NCBI GenBank assembly: GCA_964423195.1 | Contig: CAYRDY010000001.1 | Location: forward strand, 6,234 to 70,233 | Reading direction: 5' to 3' | From: CAKRHR01 sp964423195 | GTDB lineage: Bacteria; Bacillota; Clostridia; Lachnospirales; Lachnospiraceae | Length of the DNA stretch: 64,000 nucleotides | Shown here: piece after piece, positions 35,266 to 44,153 of the stretch | How positions within the stretch are numbered: position 1 is the stretch's first letter | Layout of the letters: each line of letters begins with the position of its first letter | Notes under the pieces: model-generated | Databases searched by the model: none | What the model was told of the DNA's origin: nothing | The model's input: the letters and a program-made list of their open reading frames with translations, nothing else | Position numbers and translations under genes: made by a program

Positions 35266-36678
35266 ATGATATTCAGTAGTATATTTTTCCTGTTCGTGTT
35301 TTTGCCGATCACGTTGCTGCTCTATTATATCGTTCCATGGAAGGTGAAGAACGCGGTGCTCCTTCTGTGCAGCCTGGTGTTTTACGCGTGGGGGGAGCCG
35401 GTCTATGTTTTTTTGATGCTGTTCAGCATTATTTTTAATTATATCGGCGGCGTGGAGATCGACCATTTTCAGACGGAGGGCAAGGCGGTCCGGAAAAAGA
35501 TCAGTTTTTTATTCACCCTGATCGTCAATCTGGCCGTGCTGGGATTTTTTAAATATTACGGTTTCCTGATCGAAAATCTCAATGTGATCCTGCCAATTGA
35601 TATCCCTTACCGAGAGCTGCCGCTGCCGATAGGCATTTCATTCTATACGTTTCAGACACTCTCATATATCATCGACGTTTATCGGGGCAAGGTGCCGGTG
35701 CAGAAAAATTTTATCACTTTCGGCACATATGTGACGATGTTTCCACAGCTGATCGCCGGCCCGATCGTGCGCTATGCCGATGTGGCAAAGCAGCTTGAGA
35801 AGAGACGTCTCTCCCTGTACAAGTTCGGCCATGGCGTCGCATGGTTCTTGCGGGGCCTCGGCAAAAAGGTTCTGTTGGCGAACAATATCGGCATGGCGTG
35901 GGAGGCCATCTCCGCGCTCGCGCCCGCGAACCGCTCCGTGCTGACGGTATGGATCGGTGCGCTGGCTTATGCCATGCAGATTTATTTTGACTTCAGCGGA
36001 TATTCGGATATGGCAGTCGGCCTCGGAAAGATGCTGGGCTTCGAGTTTGTGAGAAACTTCAATTACCCGTATATCTCCAAGAGCGTGACGGATTTCTGGC
36101 GCCGATGGCACATCTCGCTGAGCTCGTGGTTCAGGGAATATGTCTATATTCCTCTCGGCGGCAACCGTGTATCCAAAATCAAACATGTCAGAAATATCAT
36201 GGTGGTCTGGCTTCTCACCGGCCTCTGGCACGGCGCGGCATGGAATTTTGTCGTCTGGGGGCTCTACTACGGCGTGTGGCTGCTGATCGAGAAATATTTT
36301 CTTGCCTCGCTGCTGGAAAAGATCCCGGCCTTTTTCAGACATCTCTATACCTGTCTGATCGTTCTCTTCGGCTGGGTGCTTTTCGCGTCGCCTACCCTGG
36401 GGGATGCCGTGATCTATATGGGAAATATGATCGGCATCGGCGGGAGCGGGTTCATTGACGGCACAGGACTTTATTATCTGGCCGGAAATCTGATTCTGCT
36501 GATCATCTGCTGTCTGGGATCAACGCCGCTGATATGGCAAAAGTACAGAAAATTTGCGCTAAAGAAGGGCACTGCGCCGTCGGTGGTGGCGGCTGGGATC
36601 TACACATTGATTCTGGTATGTTCGATGGCTTACCTTGTCAATGCGACATACAATCCGTTCCTGTATTTTAGGTTTTGA
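35266..36678 (+). CDS. MBOAT O-acyltransferase (AlgI/DltB/PatA type)
   Basis: 470 residues, polytopic. It opens with FSSIFFLFVFLPITLLLYYIV, typical of the AlgI/PatA branch. The MBOAT signature region is WRRWHISLSSWFREYVYIPL near residue 282 and the catalytic histidine lies in LLTGLWHGAAWNFVVW near 320. These proteins pass acyl groups across the membrane to an extracellular acceptor. GAGAGGA is 8 bases before the ATG at 35266; an in-frame TTG is 6 bases upstream. It is flanked by SGNH, DUF4358 and DHHW genes, so acceptor modification outside the cell is likely: peptidoglycan, teichoic-type polymer or exopolysaccharide. Confidence 0.93.
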   Translation: MIFSSIFFLFVFLPITLLLYYIVPWKVKNAVLLLCSLVFYAWGEPVYVFLMLFSIIFNYIGGVEIDHFQTEGKAVRKKISFLFTLIVNLAVLGFFKYYGFLIENLNVILPIDIPYRELPLPIGISFYTFQTLSYIIDVYRGKVPVQKNFITFGTYVTMFPQLIAGPIVRYADVAKQLEKRRLSLYKFGHGVAWFLRGLGKKVLLANNIGMAWEAISALAPANRSVLTVWIGALAYAMQIYFDFSGYSDMAVGLGKMLGFEFVRNFNYPYISKSVTDFWRRWHISLSSWFREYVYIPLGGNRVSKIKHVRNIMVVWLLTGLWHGAAWNFVVWGLYYGVWLLIEKYFLASLLEKIPAFFRHLYTCLIVLFGWVLFASPTLGDAVIYMGNMIGIGGSGFIDGTGLYYLAGNLILLIICCLGSTPLIWQKYRKFALKKGTAPSVVAAGIYTLILVCSMAYLVNATYNPFLYFRF

Positions 36679-36702
36679 TGAGGGAGAGGAGAGGCTTTGA
36701 GT

Positions 36703-37884
36703 ATGCGAAGACGGAAGCTGACGTCCGAGGAGAAAAAGAGAATCCTCAGGGAGCGCAGCTATAAAATATACCTAAAATTAGCGCTGATCTTTATTGTTGT
36801 GATTTTGGTCGTCACCGTCCTTAATCTGGCGGTAAAGGACAAGAGTTATTCCGAGACTGAGAACAGGAAGCTCGCCCAGTGGCCGCAGATATCCCTGAAC
36901 AGTCTGGCCGACGGCAGGTTCATGACGGAAGTCGAAGATTATGTGACCGATCAGTTTTTCCTGAGAGACCAGTGGATCAAACTCAAGCTCGGACAGGATA
37001 TGCTGATGGGGAGACGCGAGTCCAACGGTGTCTATCTGGGAAAGAACGGCTATCTGATCGAGATTCCGGACACGCCGGACATGGACGCTGTGGACAGAAA
37101 TCTGCGCGCCATCCATGATTTTGCCGCCAGGCAGGCAGGCGTCAACACGGTCATGGCGCTTGTGCCCAACGCAGTCTACGTCTGTGAGCAGAATCTGCCT
37201 TCGCACGCGCCCGTGCGCGATCAGGGGGAGGATATCAGTCACGCCCGTTCGATGACCGGCGATGTCCTCAATTTCATCGATCTAACAGACACGATGCTGA
37301 TGCACAGCACGGAGGAGATTTATTATAAAACGGATCATCACTGGACAAGTCTCGGCGCCCAGTACGCGTTTGAGACGCTGAGCAGCGCGCTGGGCATCCA
37401 GAATCCGGTGCATGATTACAAGGTCTATCCCGTGACGCACAGTTTTTCCGGGACGCTGGCCTCCAAGAGCGGCTACGGCGGGTCGGAGGACACGATCGAG
37501 ATCTATGTGCCTGTGACCACAAATCTCAATTATGTGGTCAATTACACGGACACGCTTGAGAAAAGCGCCTCGATCTATGACAGCGCGGCGCTTGAGAAAA
37601 AAGATAAATATGAGGTGTTCTTCGGCGGGAACCATATGCGCGTCGATATCAGTACGCCGCTGCCGGAGAATAAAAATCTGCTGCTGATCAAGGATTCCTA
37701 TGCCAACTGTTTTGTGCAGTTTCTGACGCCGTATTTCAGAAATATCATCATGATCGACCCCAGATATTTTTATGAGAGTGTGGACAAATTGGTCTCGGAT
37801 TATGGGATCACCGACATTTTGTTTTTATACAATGTCAATACATTTATGACGGATACGTCCATTGCGGATGTCCTGGAGGAGTAG
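36703..37884 (+). CDS. DHHW-family (AlgJ-like) exported protein
   Basis: 393 residues. A basic N-terminus and one signal-anchor helix (LALIFIVVILVVTVLNLAV) lead to an extracytoplasmic domain beginning SETENRKLAQWP, with the hallmark YYKTDHHWTSLGAQYAF near residue 210 and a C-terminal LLLIKDSYANCF. DHHW/AlgJ proteins are SGNH-like and act with MBOAT acyltransferases in polymer acetylation. TTG at 36697 and ATG at 36703 are both in reach of GGAGAGG; the ATG has better spacing. Last gene of the acylation set. Confidence 0.9.
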   Translation: MRRRKLTSEEKKRILRERSYKIYLKLALIFIVVILVVTVLNLAVKDKSYSETENRKLAQWPQISLNSLADGRFMTEVEDYVTDQFFLRDQWIKLKLGQDMLMGRRESNGVYLGKNGYLIEIPDTPDMDAVDRNLRAIHDFAARQAGVNTVMALVPNAVYVCEQNLPSHAPVRDQGEDISHARSMTGDVLNFIDLTDTMLMHSTEEIYYKTDHHWTSLGAQYAFETLSSALGIQNPVHDYKVYPVTHSFSGTLASKSGYGGSEDTIEIYVPVTTNLNYVVNYTDTLEKSASIYDSAALEKKDKYEVFFGGNHMRVDISTPLPENKNLLLIKDSYANCFVQFLTPYFRNIIMIDPRYFYESVDKLVSDYGITDILFLYNVNTFMTDTSIADVLEE

Positions 37885-38108
37885 CGGCGGATCCGCTAAT
37901 ATCCGCGGATGACGCGCCTTGACGCATCACAGTGTTTTTACGGCTGCGGGAAGTGCGCGGTCTCGATTGAGCGCCTCACAGGCACGTCGTCAACCGAGAT
38001 ACAAATGTCCGCGTGGAGAGCTCAGAGTAAACTTTCATGCGCCGCTATCACGGCGCAACACCATGGATGAATGGTACCGGCTTCGCCGGGTCAGGAGGAT
38101 AGAACATC
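37885..38108 (+). other. GC-rich leader of purL, no recognised motif
   Basis: 224 bases without a gene. Short inverted segments are visible (GCGCCG/CGGCGC at about 38040-38056; ACCGGCTTCGCCGG near 38076; GATGACGC/GCATC at about 37907), but no purine riboswitch consensus and no clear promoter. Confidence 0.4.
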
Positions 38109-41100
38109 ATGAATAAAGTTCGGCGCATTTATGTTGAGAAGAAACCGTCTTACGCGGTGGCGGCCGGGGAATTGCTCGATAATATCCGCAATGATCTGGG
38201 CATCAGCCACGTCCGGAGCGTTCGGGTATTCAATCGCTATGATATCGAGAATCTCTCCGAGGCGGTTTATCAGGCGGCAAAGGACACCGTATTTTCTGAA
38301 CCGCCGGTCGACAGACTCTATGAGGAGGAATTGCCGGCCGACGCGGTCGGTCCGAGCTTTGGCGTTGAGTATCTGCCGGGTCAGTTTGATCAGCGCGCGG
38401 ATTCCGCCGTGCAGTGCGTGAAGCTCCTCAGTGAGGACGAGGATCCGATCATCCGCTACGCAACCTTTTACGTGATCGACGGCGATCTAAGCCCGGAGGA
38501 GTTTGACAGGATCAAGGCTTTCTGTATCAATCCGGTGGATTCGCGGGCGTGCGGCTGCGAAAAGCCCGCCACGCTGGCAACTTCCTATGAGGAGCCGGCA
38601 AATGTGCATATTTTTGAGGATTTCAATACGATGCCGGAGGCGGATTTTCAGGCGCTCTATGAGCGCCTCAATTTAGCCATGACCTATGAGGATTTCAGAT
38701 TTATCCGTGAATATTTCAAAAATGAGGAGAAGCGCGGCCCTTCCATGACCGAGATCCGCGTGCTCGATACCTATTGGTCGGATCACTGCCGGCACACGAC
38801 GTTTCTGACGGAGCTTAAAAATATCGAATTTGAGGATGGATATTATCGCAAACCGATTGAGGATACATTCAAGCTGTATAAGTCGCATCACGACGAGATT
38901 TTTGCCGGCCGTGACGACAAATACGTATCGCTGATGGACATCGCCCTGATGGCCATGCGCAAGCTCAAGGCGGAGGGAAAACTCGATGATATGGAGGAAT
39001 CCGACGAGATCAATGCCTGCAGTATCGTGGTGCCGGTGGCGGTCGACGGCGAAACTGAGGAATGGCTCGTCAGTTTTAAGAATGAGACCCACAATCATCC
39101 GACGGAGATCGAGCCGTTCGGCGGGGCTGCCACATGTCTCGGCGGCGCGATCAGGGATCCGCTCTCAGGGCGGACCTATGTCTATCAGGCCATGCGCGTG
39201 ACCGGCGCGGCCGACCCGACCGTACCGCTGTCCGAGACGCTTCCGGGGAAGCTGCCGCAGCGAAAGATTGTGACCGGCGCCGCGCAGGGCTACAGCTCCT
39301 ACGGCAATCAGATCGGCCTTGCGACAGGCCTGGTCAGCGAGATCTATCATCCGGATTTTGTGGCTAAGCGCTTGGAGATCGGCGCGGTCATCGGCGCCGC
39401 GCCGCGCAGGAATGTGGTGCGGGGGAATTCTGACCCCGGCGACAAGGTCATTCTGCTGGGCGGCCGCACCGGCCGCGATGGCTGCGGCGGAGCCACGGGT
39501 TCCTCCAAGGCACATACATCGCTGTCCCTGGATACCTGCGGGGCTGAGGTCCAGAAGGGGAACGCGCCGACGGAGCGGAAGCTGCAGCGCCTCTTCAGAA
39601 AAGAAAAGGTCAGCCGCATGATCAAAAAGTGCAATGATTTCGGCGCCGGCGGCGTGTCGGTGGCCATCGGTGAGCTGGCCGCAGGCCTGCGCATCAATCT
39701 GGATATCGTACCAAAAAAATATGCGGGCCTCGATGGCACGGAGCTGGCGATCTCCGAGTCCCAGGAGCGCATGGCGGTCGTGATTGACGCCGCGGATGTC
39801 GATGCCTTCCTCGCCTGTGCGGAGGAGGAAAATCTTGAGGCCGTCTGTGTGGCGGAGGTCACACAGGAGCCGCGGCTGGTGATGCTGTGGCGCGGGAGGG
39901 AGATCGTCAATATCTCCAGGGCTTTCTTAGATACCAACGGCGCGCATCAGGAGACGGATGTGCTGGTGCGGATGCCGTCTGAGCGTGACCGGTTTTTTGA
40001 GAGGCGTCCGTATGAGGCGCTAAATCTCAGAGAGACCTGGCTAAAAATGCTCTCGGACCTCAATGTCTGCTCGCAGAGAGGCCTGGTGGAGCGCTTTGAC
40101 GGCTCGATCGGCGCGGGCAGCGTCTATATGCCTTATGGCGGCAAATATCAGATGACGCCGGTTCAGACCATGGTCGGCAAGCTGCCGGTGCCATCGGGAA
40201 AAACGCACACGGTGACCATGATGAGCTACGGGTATGATCCGTATCTGTCAAGCTGGAGTCCATTTCACGGTGCCATCTACGCGGTCGTGGATTCCGTAGC
40301 CAAGGTGGTGGCGGCCGGCGGTGATTATCGCCGGATACGATTTACTTTTCAGGAATATTTTAAACGCCTTGGGAAGGACAGGGAGCGCTGGGGACAGCCG
40401 ATGAGCGCGCTGCTCGGCGCCTATCACGCGCAGCTCGGCTTCGGGCTGCCGTCGATCGGGGGCAAGGATTCCATGTCCGGCACATTCAATGACATCGATG
40501 TGCCGCCGACACTGGTGTCATTCGCGGTGAATGTCGCGGATGACAGGGAAGTGATCACGCCGGAACTTAAAAGCGCCGGCGATCGCCTCGTCATCTTTCC
40601 GATTGCCAGGGATGCCTATGACCTGCCGGATTATCGGCAGATCAAGGCGCAGTATGCGAAAATATATGAACTGATCAAAAAGCGAGTGATCGTCTCCGCC
40701 TACGCTGTGGGCTGTGGCGGTGTCGCCGCCGCGGTCAGCAAAATGGCATTCGGCAACGGCCTGGGTGTCCGGCTCAGTGACGCGATCACGAGGGATACCT
40801 TATTTAAGGCTGCCTACGGCAATATCATCGCGGAGGTCTCGGAGGCGAATCTGGCGGAGATTGATGCCAGCCACTGTGTGATTGGCGAGGTGACAGGGCG
40901 GCCAGAATTTGTCTGTCAGGATGCCGTGATTCCGATGCGTGAGGCGTTCACGGCGTGGACGCGCACTCTTGAGGATGTCTATCCGGTGCATGCCGGCGTG
41001 GCGGATGTCGAACTTCAGGATCAGCTCTATGACACCAGAGAGATTTACGTGTGCAGGCATCAGGTGGCGCGGCCGAGGGTCTTTATTCCAGTATTTCCGG

Positions 41101-41867
41101 GGACAAACTGCGAGTATGACACGGCCAGAGCCTTTGAGGCCGCGGGCGCTGATGTGGAGACGGTCGTGTTTAAAAATATGACGGCGCAGAATATCCGCGA
41201 GTCCGTGGATGCATTCGCGCGGGCGCTGGACAGGGCTCAGATGCTGATGTTTCCGGGCGGTTTTTCGGCGGGCGATGAGCCGGACGGGTCGGGGAAATTT
41301 ATCGCCGCGATTTTCAGGAATGAGCGGATCAGCGAAGCCGTCAACAGGCTGCTCTATGAGAGGGACGGCCTGGCGCTTGGCATCTGCAACGGTTTTCAGG
41401 CGCTGATCAAGCTCGGCCTTGTGCCTTATGGGCATATTGTACCGCCGCGGGATGACTCGCCGACGCTCGCCGTCAACAGTATCGGCCGTCATGTGTCCAG
41501 GATGGTCTACACGAAAGTCGTCTCCAACAAGTCGCCATGGCTTCGGAGGGTGAATGTCGGCGATGTGTTCGTGATCCCCGCTTCCCACGGCGAGGGCCGG
41601 TTTGCGGCCAGCGATGCCTGGATCAAGAAACTGTTTGACGACGGCTGTGTGGCCACCAGATACGTGGACGCCGATGGACGGCCGACGATGGATGAGGATT
41701 ACAATATCAACGGCTCCTACGCCGCGATCGAGGGCATTACAAGTCCGGACGGCAGGATTCTCGGCAAGATGGCACATTCGGAGAGAATCGGCGAACATGT
41801 GGCACTGAATATTTACGGCAATCAGGATCAGAAGATATTTGAATCGGGCGTGGATTATTTTAAATGA
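38109..41867 (+). CDS. purL: Phosphoribosylformylglycinamidine synthase, synthetase-glutaminase fusion
   Basis: 1252 residues, the large single-chain form that combines PurS-like, PurL and PurQ activities. It converts FGAR, glutamine and ATP to FGAM in purine synthesis. Seen in order: an N-terminal region, the first ATP-binding half with SDHCRHTTFL and NETHNHPTEIEPFGGAATC, GCGGATGSSKAH, the second half with GGKDSMSGTF, and a C-terminal class I glutaminase with VFPGTNCEYD, nucleophile Cys in LGICNGFQALIKLG near 1094 and the His-Glu pair in SHGEGRFAAS near 1160. AGGAGG precedes the ATG. No other pur gene is nearby. Confidence 0.96.
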   Translation: MNKVRRIYVEKKPSYAVAAGELLDNIRNDLGISHVRSVRVFNRYDIENLSEAVYQAAKDTVFSEPPVDRLYEEELPADAVGPSFGVEYLPGQFDQRADSAVQCVKLLSEDEDPIIRYATFYVIDGDLSPEEFDRIKAFCINPVDSRACGCEKPATLATSYEEPANVHIFEDFNTMPEADFQALYERLNLAMTYEDFRFIREYFKNEEKRGPSMTEIRVLDTYWSDHCRHTTFLTELKNIEFEDGYYRKPIEDTFKLYKSHHDEIFAGRDDKYVSLMDIALMAMRKLKAEGKLDDMEESDEINACSIVVPVAVDGETEEWLVSFKNETHNHPTEIEPFGGAATCLGGAIRDPLSGRTYVYQAMRVTGAADPTVPLSETLPGKLPQRKIVTGAAQGYSSYGNQIGLATGLVSEIYHPDFVAKRLEIGAVIGAAPRRNVVRGNSDPGDKVILLGGRTGRDGCGGATGSSKAHTSLSLDTCGAEVQKGNAPTERKLQRLFRKEKVSRMIKKCNDFGAGGVSVAIGELAAGLRINLDIVPKKYAGLDGTELAISESQERMAVVIDAADVDAFLACAEEENLEAVCVAEVTQEPRLVMLWRGREIVNISRAFLDTNGAHQETDVLVRMPSERDRFFERRPYEALNLRETWLKMLSDLNVCSQRGLVERFDGSIGAGSVYMPYGGKYQMTPVQTMVGKLPVPSGKTHTVTMMSYGYDPYLSSWSPFHGAIYAVVDSVAKVVAAGGDYRRIRFTFQEYFKRLGKDRERWGQPMSALLGAYHAQLGFGLPSIGGKDSMSGTFNDIDVPPTLVSFAVNVADDREVITPELKSAGDRLVIFPIARDAYDLPDYRQIKAQYAKIYELIKKRVIVSAYAVGCGGVAAAVSKMAFGNGLGVRLSDAITRDTLFKAAYGNIIAEVSEANLAEIDASHCVIGEVTGRPEFVCQDAVIPMREAFTAWTRTLEDVYPVHAGVADVELQDQLYDTREIYVCRHQVARPRVFIPVFPGTNCEYDTARAFEAAGADVETVVFKNMTAQNIRESVDAFARALDRAQMLMFPGGFSAGDEPDGSGKFIAAIFRNERISEAVNRLLYERDGLALGICNGFQALIKLGLVPYGHIVPPRDDSPTLAVNSIGRHVSRMVYTKVVSNKSPWLRRVNVGDVFVIPASHGEGRFAASDAWIKKLFDDGCVATRYVDADGRPTMDEDYNINGSYAAIEGITSPDGRILGKMAHSERIGEHVALNIYGNQDQKIFESGVDYFK

Positions 41868-41891
41868 GTTGACAGTGCATAGGTTTTTCGG

Positions 41892-41925
41892 GGCGCGCAT
41901 TTCATGTAAATATGGGGTGTGCGCC
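41892..41925 (+). terminator. Possible terminator after purL
   Basis: GGCGCGCA and TGTGCGCC pair with one wobble around an 18-base loop, followed by TTGAAAT. The T run is poor. Confidence 0.4.
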
Positions 41926-42057
41926 TTGAAATATTCAGAATTATCTGTAAATAAAGAAACAAAAACAGAAAACAGGGCAAATTATCTAAATTAGAGTATT
42001 CAAAATTGTGCATTAGAGATAAATGTAAAAAAATGAAAAATTTTTAAAAAAATTGTG

Positions 42058-42590
42058 TTGACAAAATTGGACGGTTGTGGTAGGATAATGACATCGAAAG
42101 AGAAATGGAAAGCTCTTAATCAATCAAAGGAGGTACGGACCGATGAAATAGTTATTTCGATAATTATTGATAGAAGCGAGACGATAGTTTCTGAGAATTA
42201 AAATATGACGAGAAAGTATTTTAAGTTGAGACAAGGAGATTATTTATCGGGGCATATGAGTAGTTATCAGGGGTTTTTATATTATAGCATCTGTTGACCA
42301 TAGTTAATTTCAAAGCGTTGCTCTTTGTATTCGCCAGATACAATTAATAGCAGCAACAGTAAAAGTAAATGAGAAAAAGAATGAAAACTATTCGGTGAGA
42401 GATGGCGTTTAATATAGAAAAATCGGACGGAAGCCGGTTTTATTGACAATTTCATATGGGTTTATTCATGATCAGTGAATTCATGATAGATAAAAATTTT
42501 AATGAAAGACGAGGAGCAATTCGATGATTGAGCCAGTTCATTAAAGAGGGAATCGTTAAACGAGATGCGTTAGCGGTTCCCTTTTTCGTT
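42058..42590 (+). ncRNA. Promoter-to-terminator unit without a normal ORF
   Basis: TTGACA, a 17-base spacer and TAGGAT begin an AT-rich stretch that ends in a strong terminator at 42548. No ORF longer than about 37 codons fits: one (42088-42201) lacks a ribosome binding site, a perfect AAAGGAGGT at 42126 leads to ATG-AAA-TAG at 42143, and GAGGAG at 42511 leads to a six-codon ORF whose stop precedes the terminator. It may be a non-coding RNA, a peptide-controlled leader or a decayed gene. Base composition is unlike that of the neighbouring genes. Confidence 0.4.
42548..42586 (+). terminator. Strong intrinsic terminator
   Basis: GGGAATCGTTAA pairs with TTAGCGGTTCCC over 12 positions (two wobbles) around a 10-base loop, then TTTTT. 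Most of it is repeated after the assembly gap. Confidence 0.85.
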
Positions 42591-42605
42591 GTTCTCGTCT
42601 TTTTT
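42551..42605. repeat. 55-bp exact repeat flanking the assembly gap, left copy
   Basis: Identical over all 55 bases to 42706-42760 on the other side of the N run. Both copies directly touch the Ns, which points to overlapping contig ends rather than a biological repeat. Confidence 0.9.
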
Positions 42606-42705
42606 NNNNNNNNNNNNNNNNNNNNNNNNNNNNNNNNNNNNNNNNNNNNNNNNNNNNNNNNNNNNNNNNNNNNNNNNNNNNNNNNNNNNNNNNNNNNNNN
42701 NNNNN
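42606..42705. other. Assembly gap, 100 N
   Basis: Exactly 100 undetermined bases, a conventional scaffold spacer rather than a measured length. Confidence 0.98.
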
Positions 42706-42760
42706 AATCGTTAAACGAGATGCGTTAGCGGTTCCCTTTTTCGTTGTTCTCGTCTTTTTT
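42706..42760. repeat. 55-bp exact repeat flanking the assembly gap, right copy
   Basis: Same 55 bases as 42551-42605, beginning at the first base after the Ns. Confidence 0.9.
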
Positions 42761-42851
42761 TGTTGTTCTCGTCTTTCTTGTTGTTCTTGTCTTTCTTGTT
42801 GTCCTTGTCTTTCTTGTTGTTCTCGTTGTTCTTATTTTTTTTGTCACTCAT
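42711..42851 (-). CDS. 46-residue Lys/Asn-rich small ORF downstream of aroA
   Basis: On the minus strand an ATG 21 bases after the aroA stop opens 46 codons beginning MSDKKNKNNENNKKDKDN and ending KREPLTHLV. It is made of 6-residue KKDxNN-type repeats (18-bp DNA repeats), very basic, with no hydrophobic core. GGAGAG lies almost against the ATG, which is close for efficient initiation. Its last codons fall in the terminator hairpin sequence, and the stop lies within the right gap-flanking repeat. It could be a disordered nucleic-acid-binding tail protein or simply a translated low-complexity tract. Confidence 0.35.
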   Translation of the reverse strand: MSDKKNKNNENNKKDKDNKKDKNNKKDENNKKRREQRKREPLTHLV

Positions 42852-42872
42852 CTCTCCGGTATGTCTTTTTTG

Positions 42873-44150
42873 TCAGCCGCAGAGTTTCCCAAAATCTTCA
42901 TAGAACCGCGGATAGGAGATGCCGACGCATTCGCCGCCCGTGATCTCGGTCTCACTGCTGCACTGACTGGCGGCGACAGCGAGAGCCATGGCCACGCGGT
43001 GGTCAAGATGGCTGTCGGTGATGGCGGCATGGAGCTCGCGGCCGCCGCGGATGATCATGCCGTCATCTGTGGGCTCAATGTCGGCGCCCATGGCTCTCAG
43101 GTTGGCTGTCATCACCTCAATGCGGTCGGATTCCTTGACTCTGAGCTCGCGGGCGTCCCTGATCACCGTTGTCCCATCCGCGAAGCAGGCCATCACGGCG
43201 ATGACCGGAATCTCGTCGATCAGGGCAGGGATGAGATCGCCGCCGATCTCGGTGCCGCGCAGCGCACTGGTCCTGACAATGATATCTGCAACAGGTTCAC
43301 CGGCGGTTTCGTGGCTGTTTTCCAGCCGTATGTCGGCGCCCATCTGTCTGCAGACAGTGATGATGCCATCGCGTGTCGGGTTGACGCCGACATTTTTGAC
43401 GCGTATCTCCGAGTTCGGTGTGATCAGTCCGGCGGCGATAAAATATGCTGCGGAGGAGATGTCGCCGGGGATGTCGACGTCGCAGGCGTACAGTTCATCC
43501 GCCGGGGCGATCGTCACAGATCGGCCCTGTCTTTGAATCTCGGCGCCGAATGCGCCGAGCATCAGTTCCGAGTGGTTGCGGGAGATGGCTGGCTCTGTCA
43601 CGGTCGTTGGGCCGTCCGCATAGAGGCCGGCCAGCAGAATCGCTGACTTGACCTGGGCGGAGGCGACCGGGGACTGATAGTCGATGCCGTGCAGTTTCCG
43701 GCCGAAAATATGGAGCGGCGCGCATCCGTTTGCGCTCTCTATCTTGGCGCCCATCTGTGTCAGGGGATCGATGATTCTCTGCATCGGCCGCCTCCGGATC
43801 GAGGCGTCCCCGTCGAGCACAGATTCAAAATCCTGGGCGGCCAGAATGCCACAGATCAGGCGCATGGTGGTGCCGCTGTTTCCGGTATCTAGCGTCTCAT
43901 TTGGGGCTTTCAGTCCGTTCAGTCCCCTTCCGTGAATGATCACGGTATTTTTTTCAGCGCGTTTTTCGATCGCGATCCCCATCTTCCGGAAACAGTCGAT
44001 CGAGGAGAGACAATCGGCACCCTGGAGAAAATTCGTTGCTGTGGTGGTGCCTCTCGACAGGGCACCGAGCATGACGCAGCGGTGGGAGATCGATTTGTCG
44101 CCGGGCACAGTGATCTCACCGCGCAGGCGTCGGACTTTTGTGATTTTCAT
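42873..44150 (-). CDS. aroA: 3-phosphoshikimate 1-carboxyvinyltransferase (EPSP synthase)
   Basis: 425 residues; joins shikimate-3-phosphate and PEP in the aromatic pathway. Motifs are PGDKSISHRCVMLGAL at the N-terminus, DTGNSGTTMRLICG near residue 88, RRRPMQRIIDPL near 120, SAQVKSAILLAGL near 165, LIDEIPVIAVMACFADG and RVKESDRIEV. The GNSGTTMRL form (rather than GNAGTAMR) resembles class II, glyphosate-tolerant enzymes; that is a sequence resemblance only. tyrA ends 3 bases before its ATG, and GAAAGGA inside the tyrA end serves as ribosome binding site, so the two are coupled. Confidence 0.96.
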   Translation of the reverse strand: MKITKVRRLRGEITVPGDKSISHRCVMLGALSRGTTTATNFLQGADCLSSIDCFRKMGIAIEKRAEKNTVIIHGRGLNGLKAPNETLDTGNSGTTMRLICGILAAQDFESVLDGDASIRRRPMQRIIDPLTQMGAKIESANGCAPLHIFGRKLHGIDYQSPVASAQVKSAILLAGLYADGPTTVTEPAISRNHSELMLGAFGAEIQRQGRSVTIAPADELYACDVDIPGDISSAAYFIAAGLITPNSEIRVKNVGVNPTRDGIITVCRQMGADIRLENSHETAGEPVADIIVRTSALRGTEIGGDLIPALIDEIPVIAVMACFADGTTVIRDARELRVKESDRIEVMTANLRAMGADIEPTDDGMIIRGGRELHAAITDSHLDHRVAMALAVAASQCSSETEITGGECVGISYPRFYEDFGKLCG

Positions 44151-44153
44151 GGT

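Noticed and set aside
37885..38108. Purine riboswitch upstream of purL
   Set aside because: The conserved core of the purine aptamer is not seen, and no terminator with a T run is present.
39300..42000. Several frames inside purL suggesting a broken gene
   Set aside because: The purL frame is continuous for 1252 codons with all motifs in order; the other frames are shadows.
42744..43646. Long plus-strand ORF starting FSSFFVVLVFLVVLVFL
   Set aside because: It is the antisense of the Lys/Asn-rich tract and of aroA; the hydrophobic run is only the complement of KN-codon repeats and the rest has no coding pattern.
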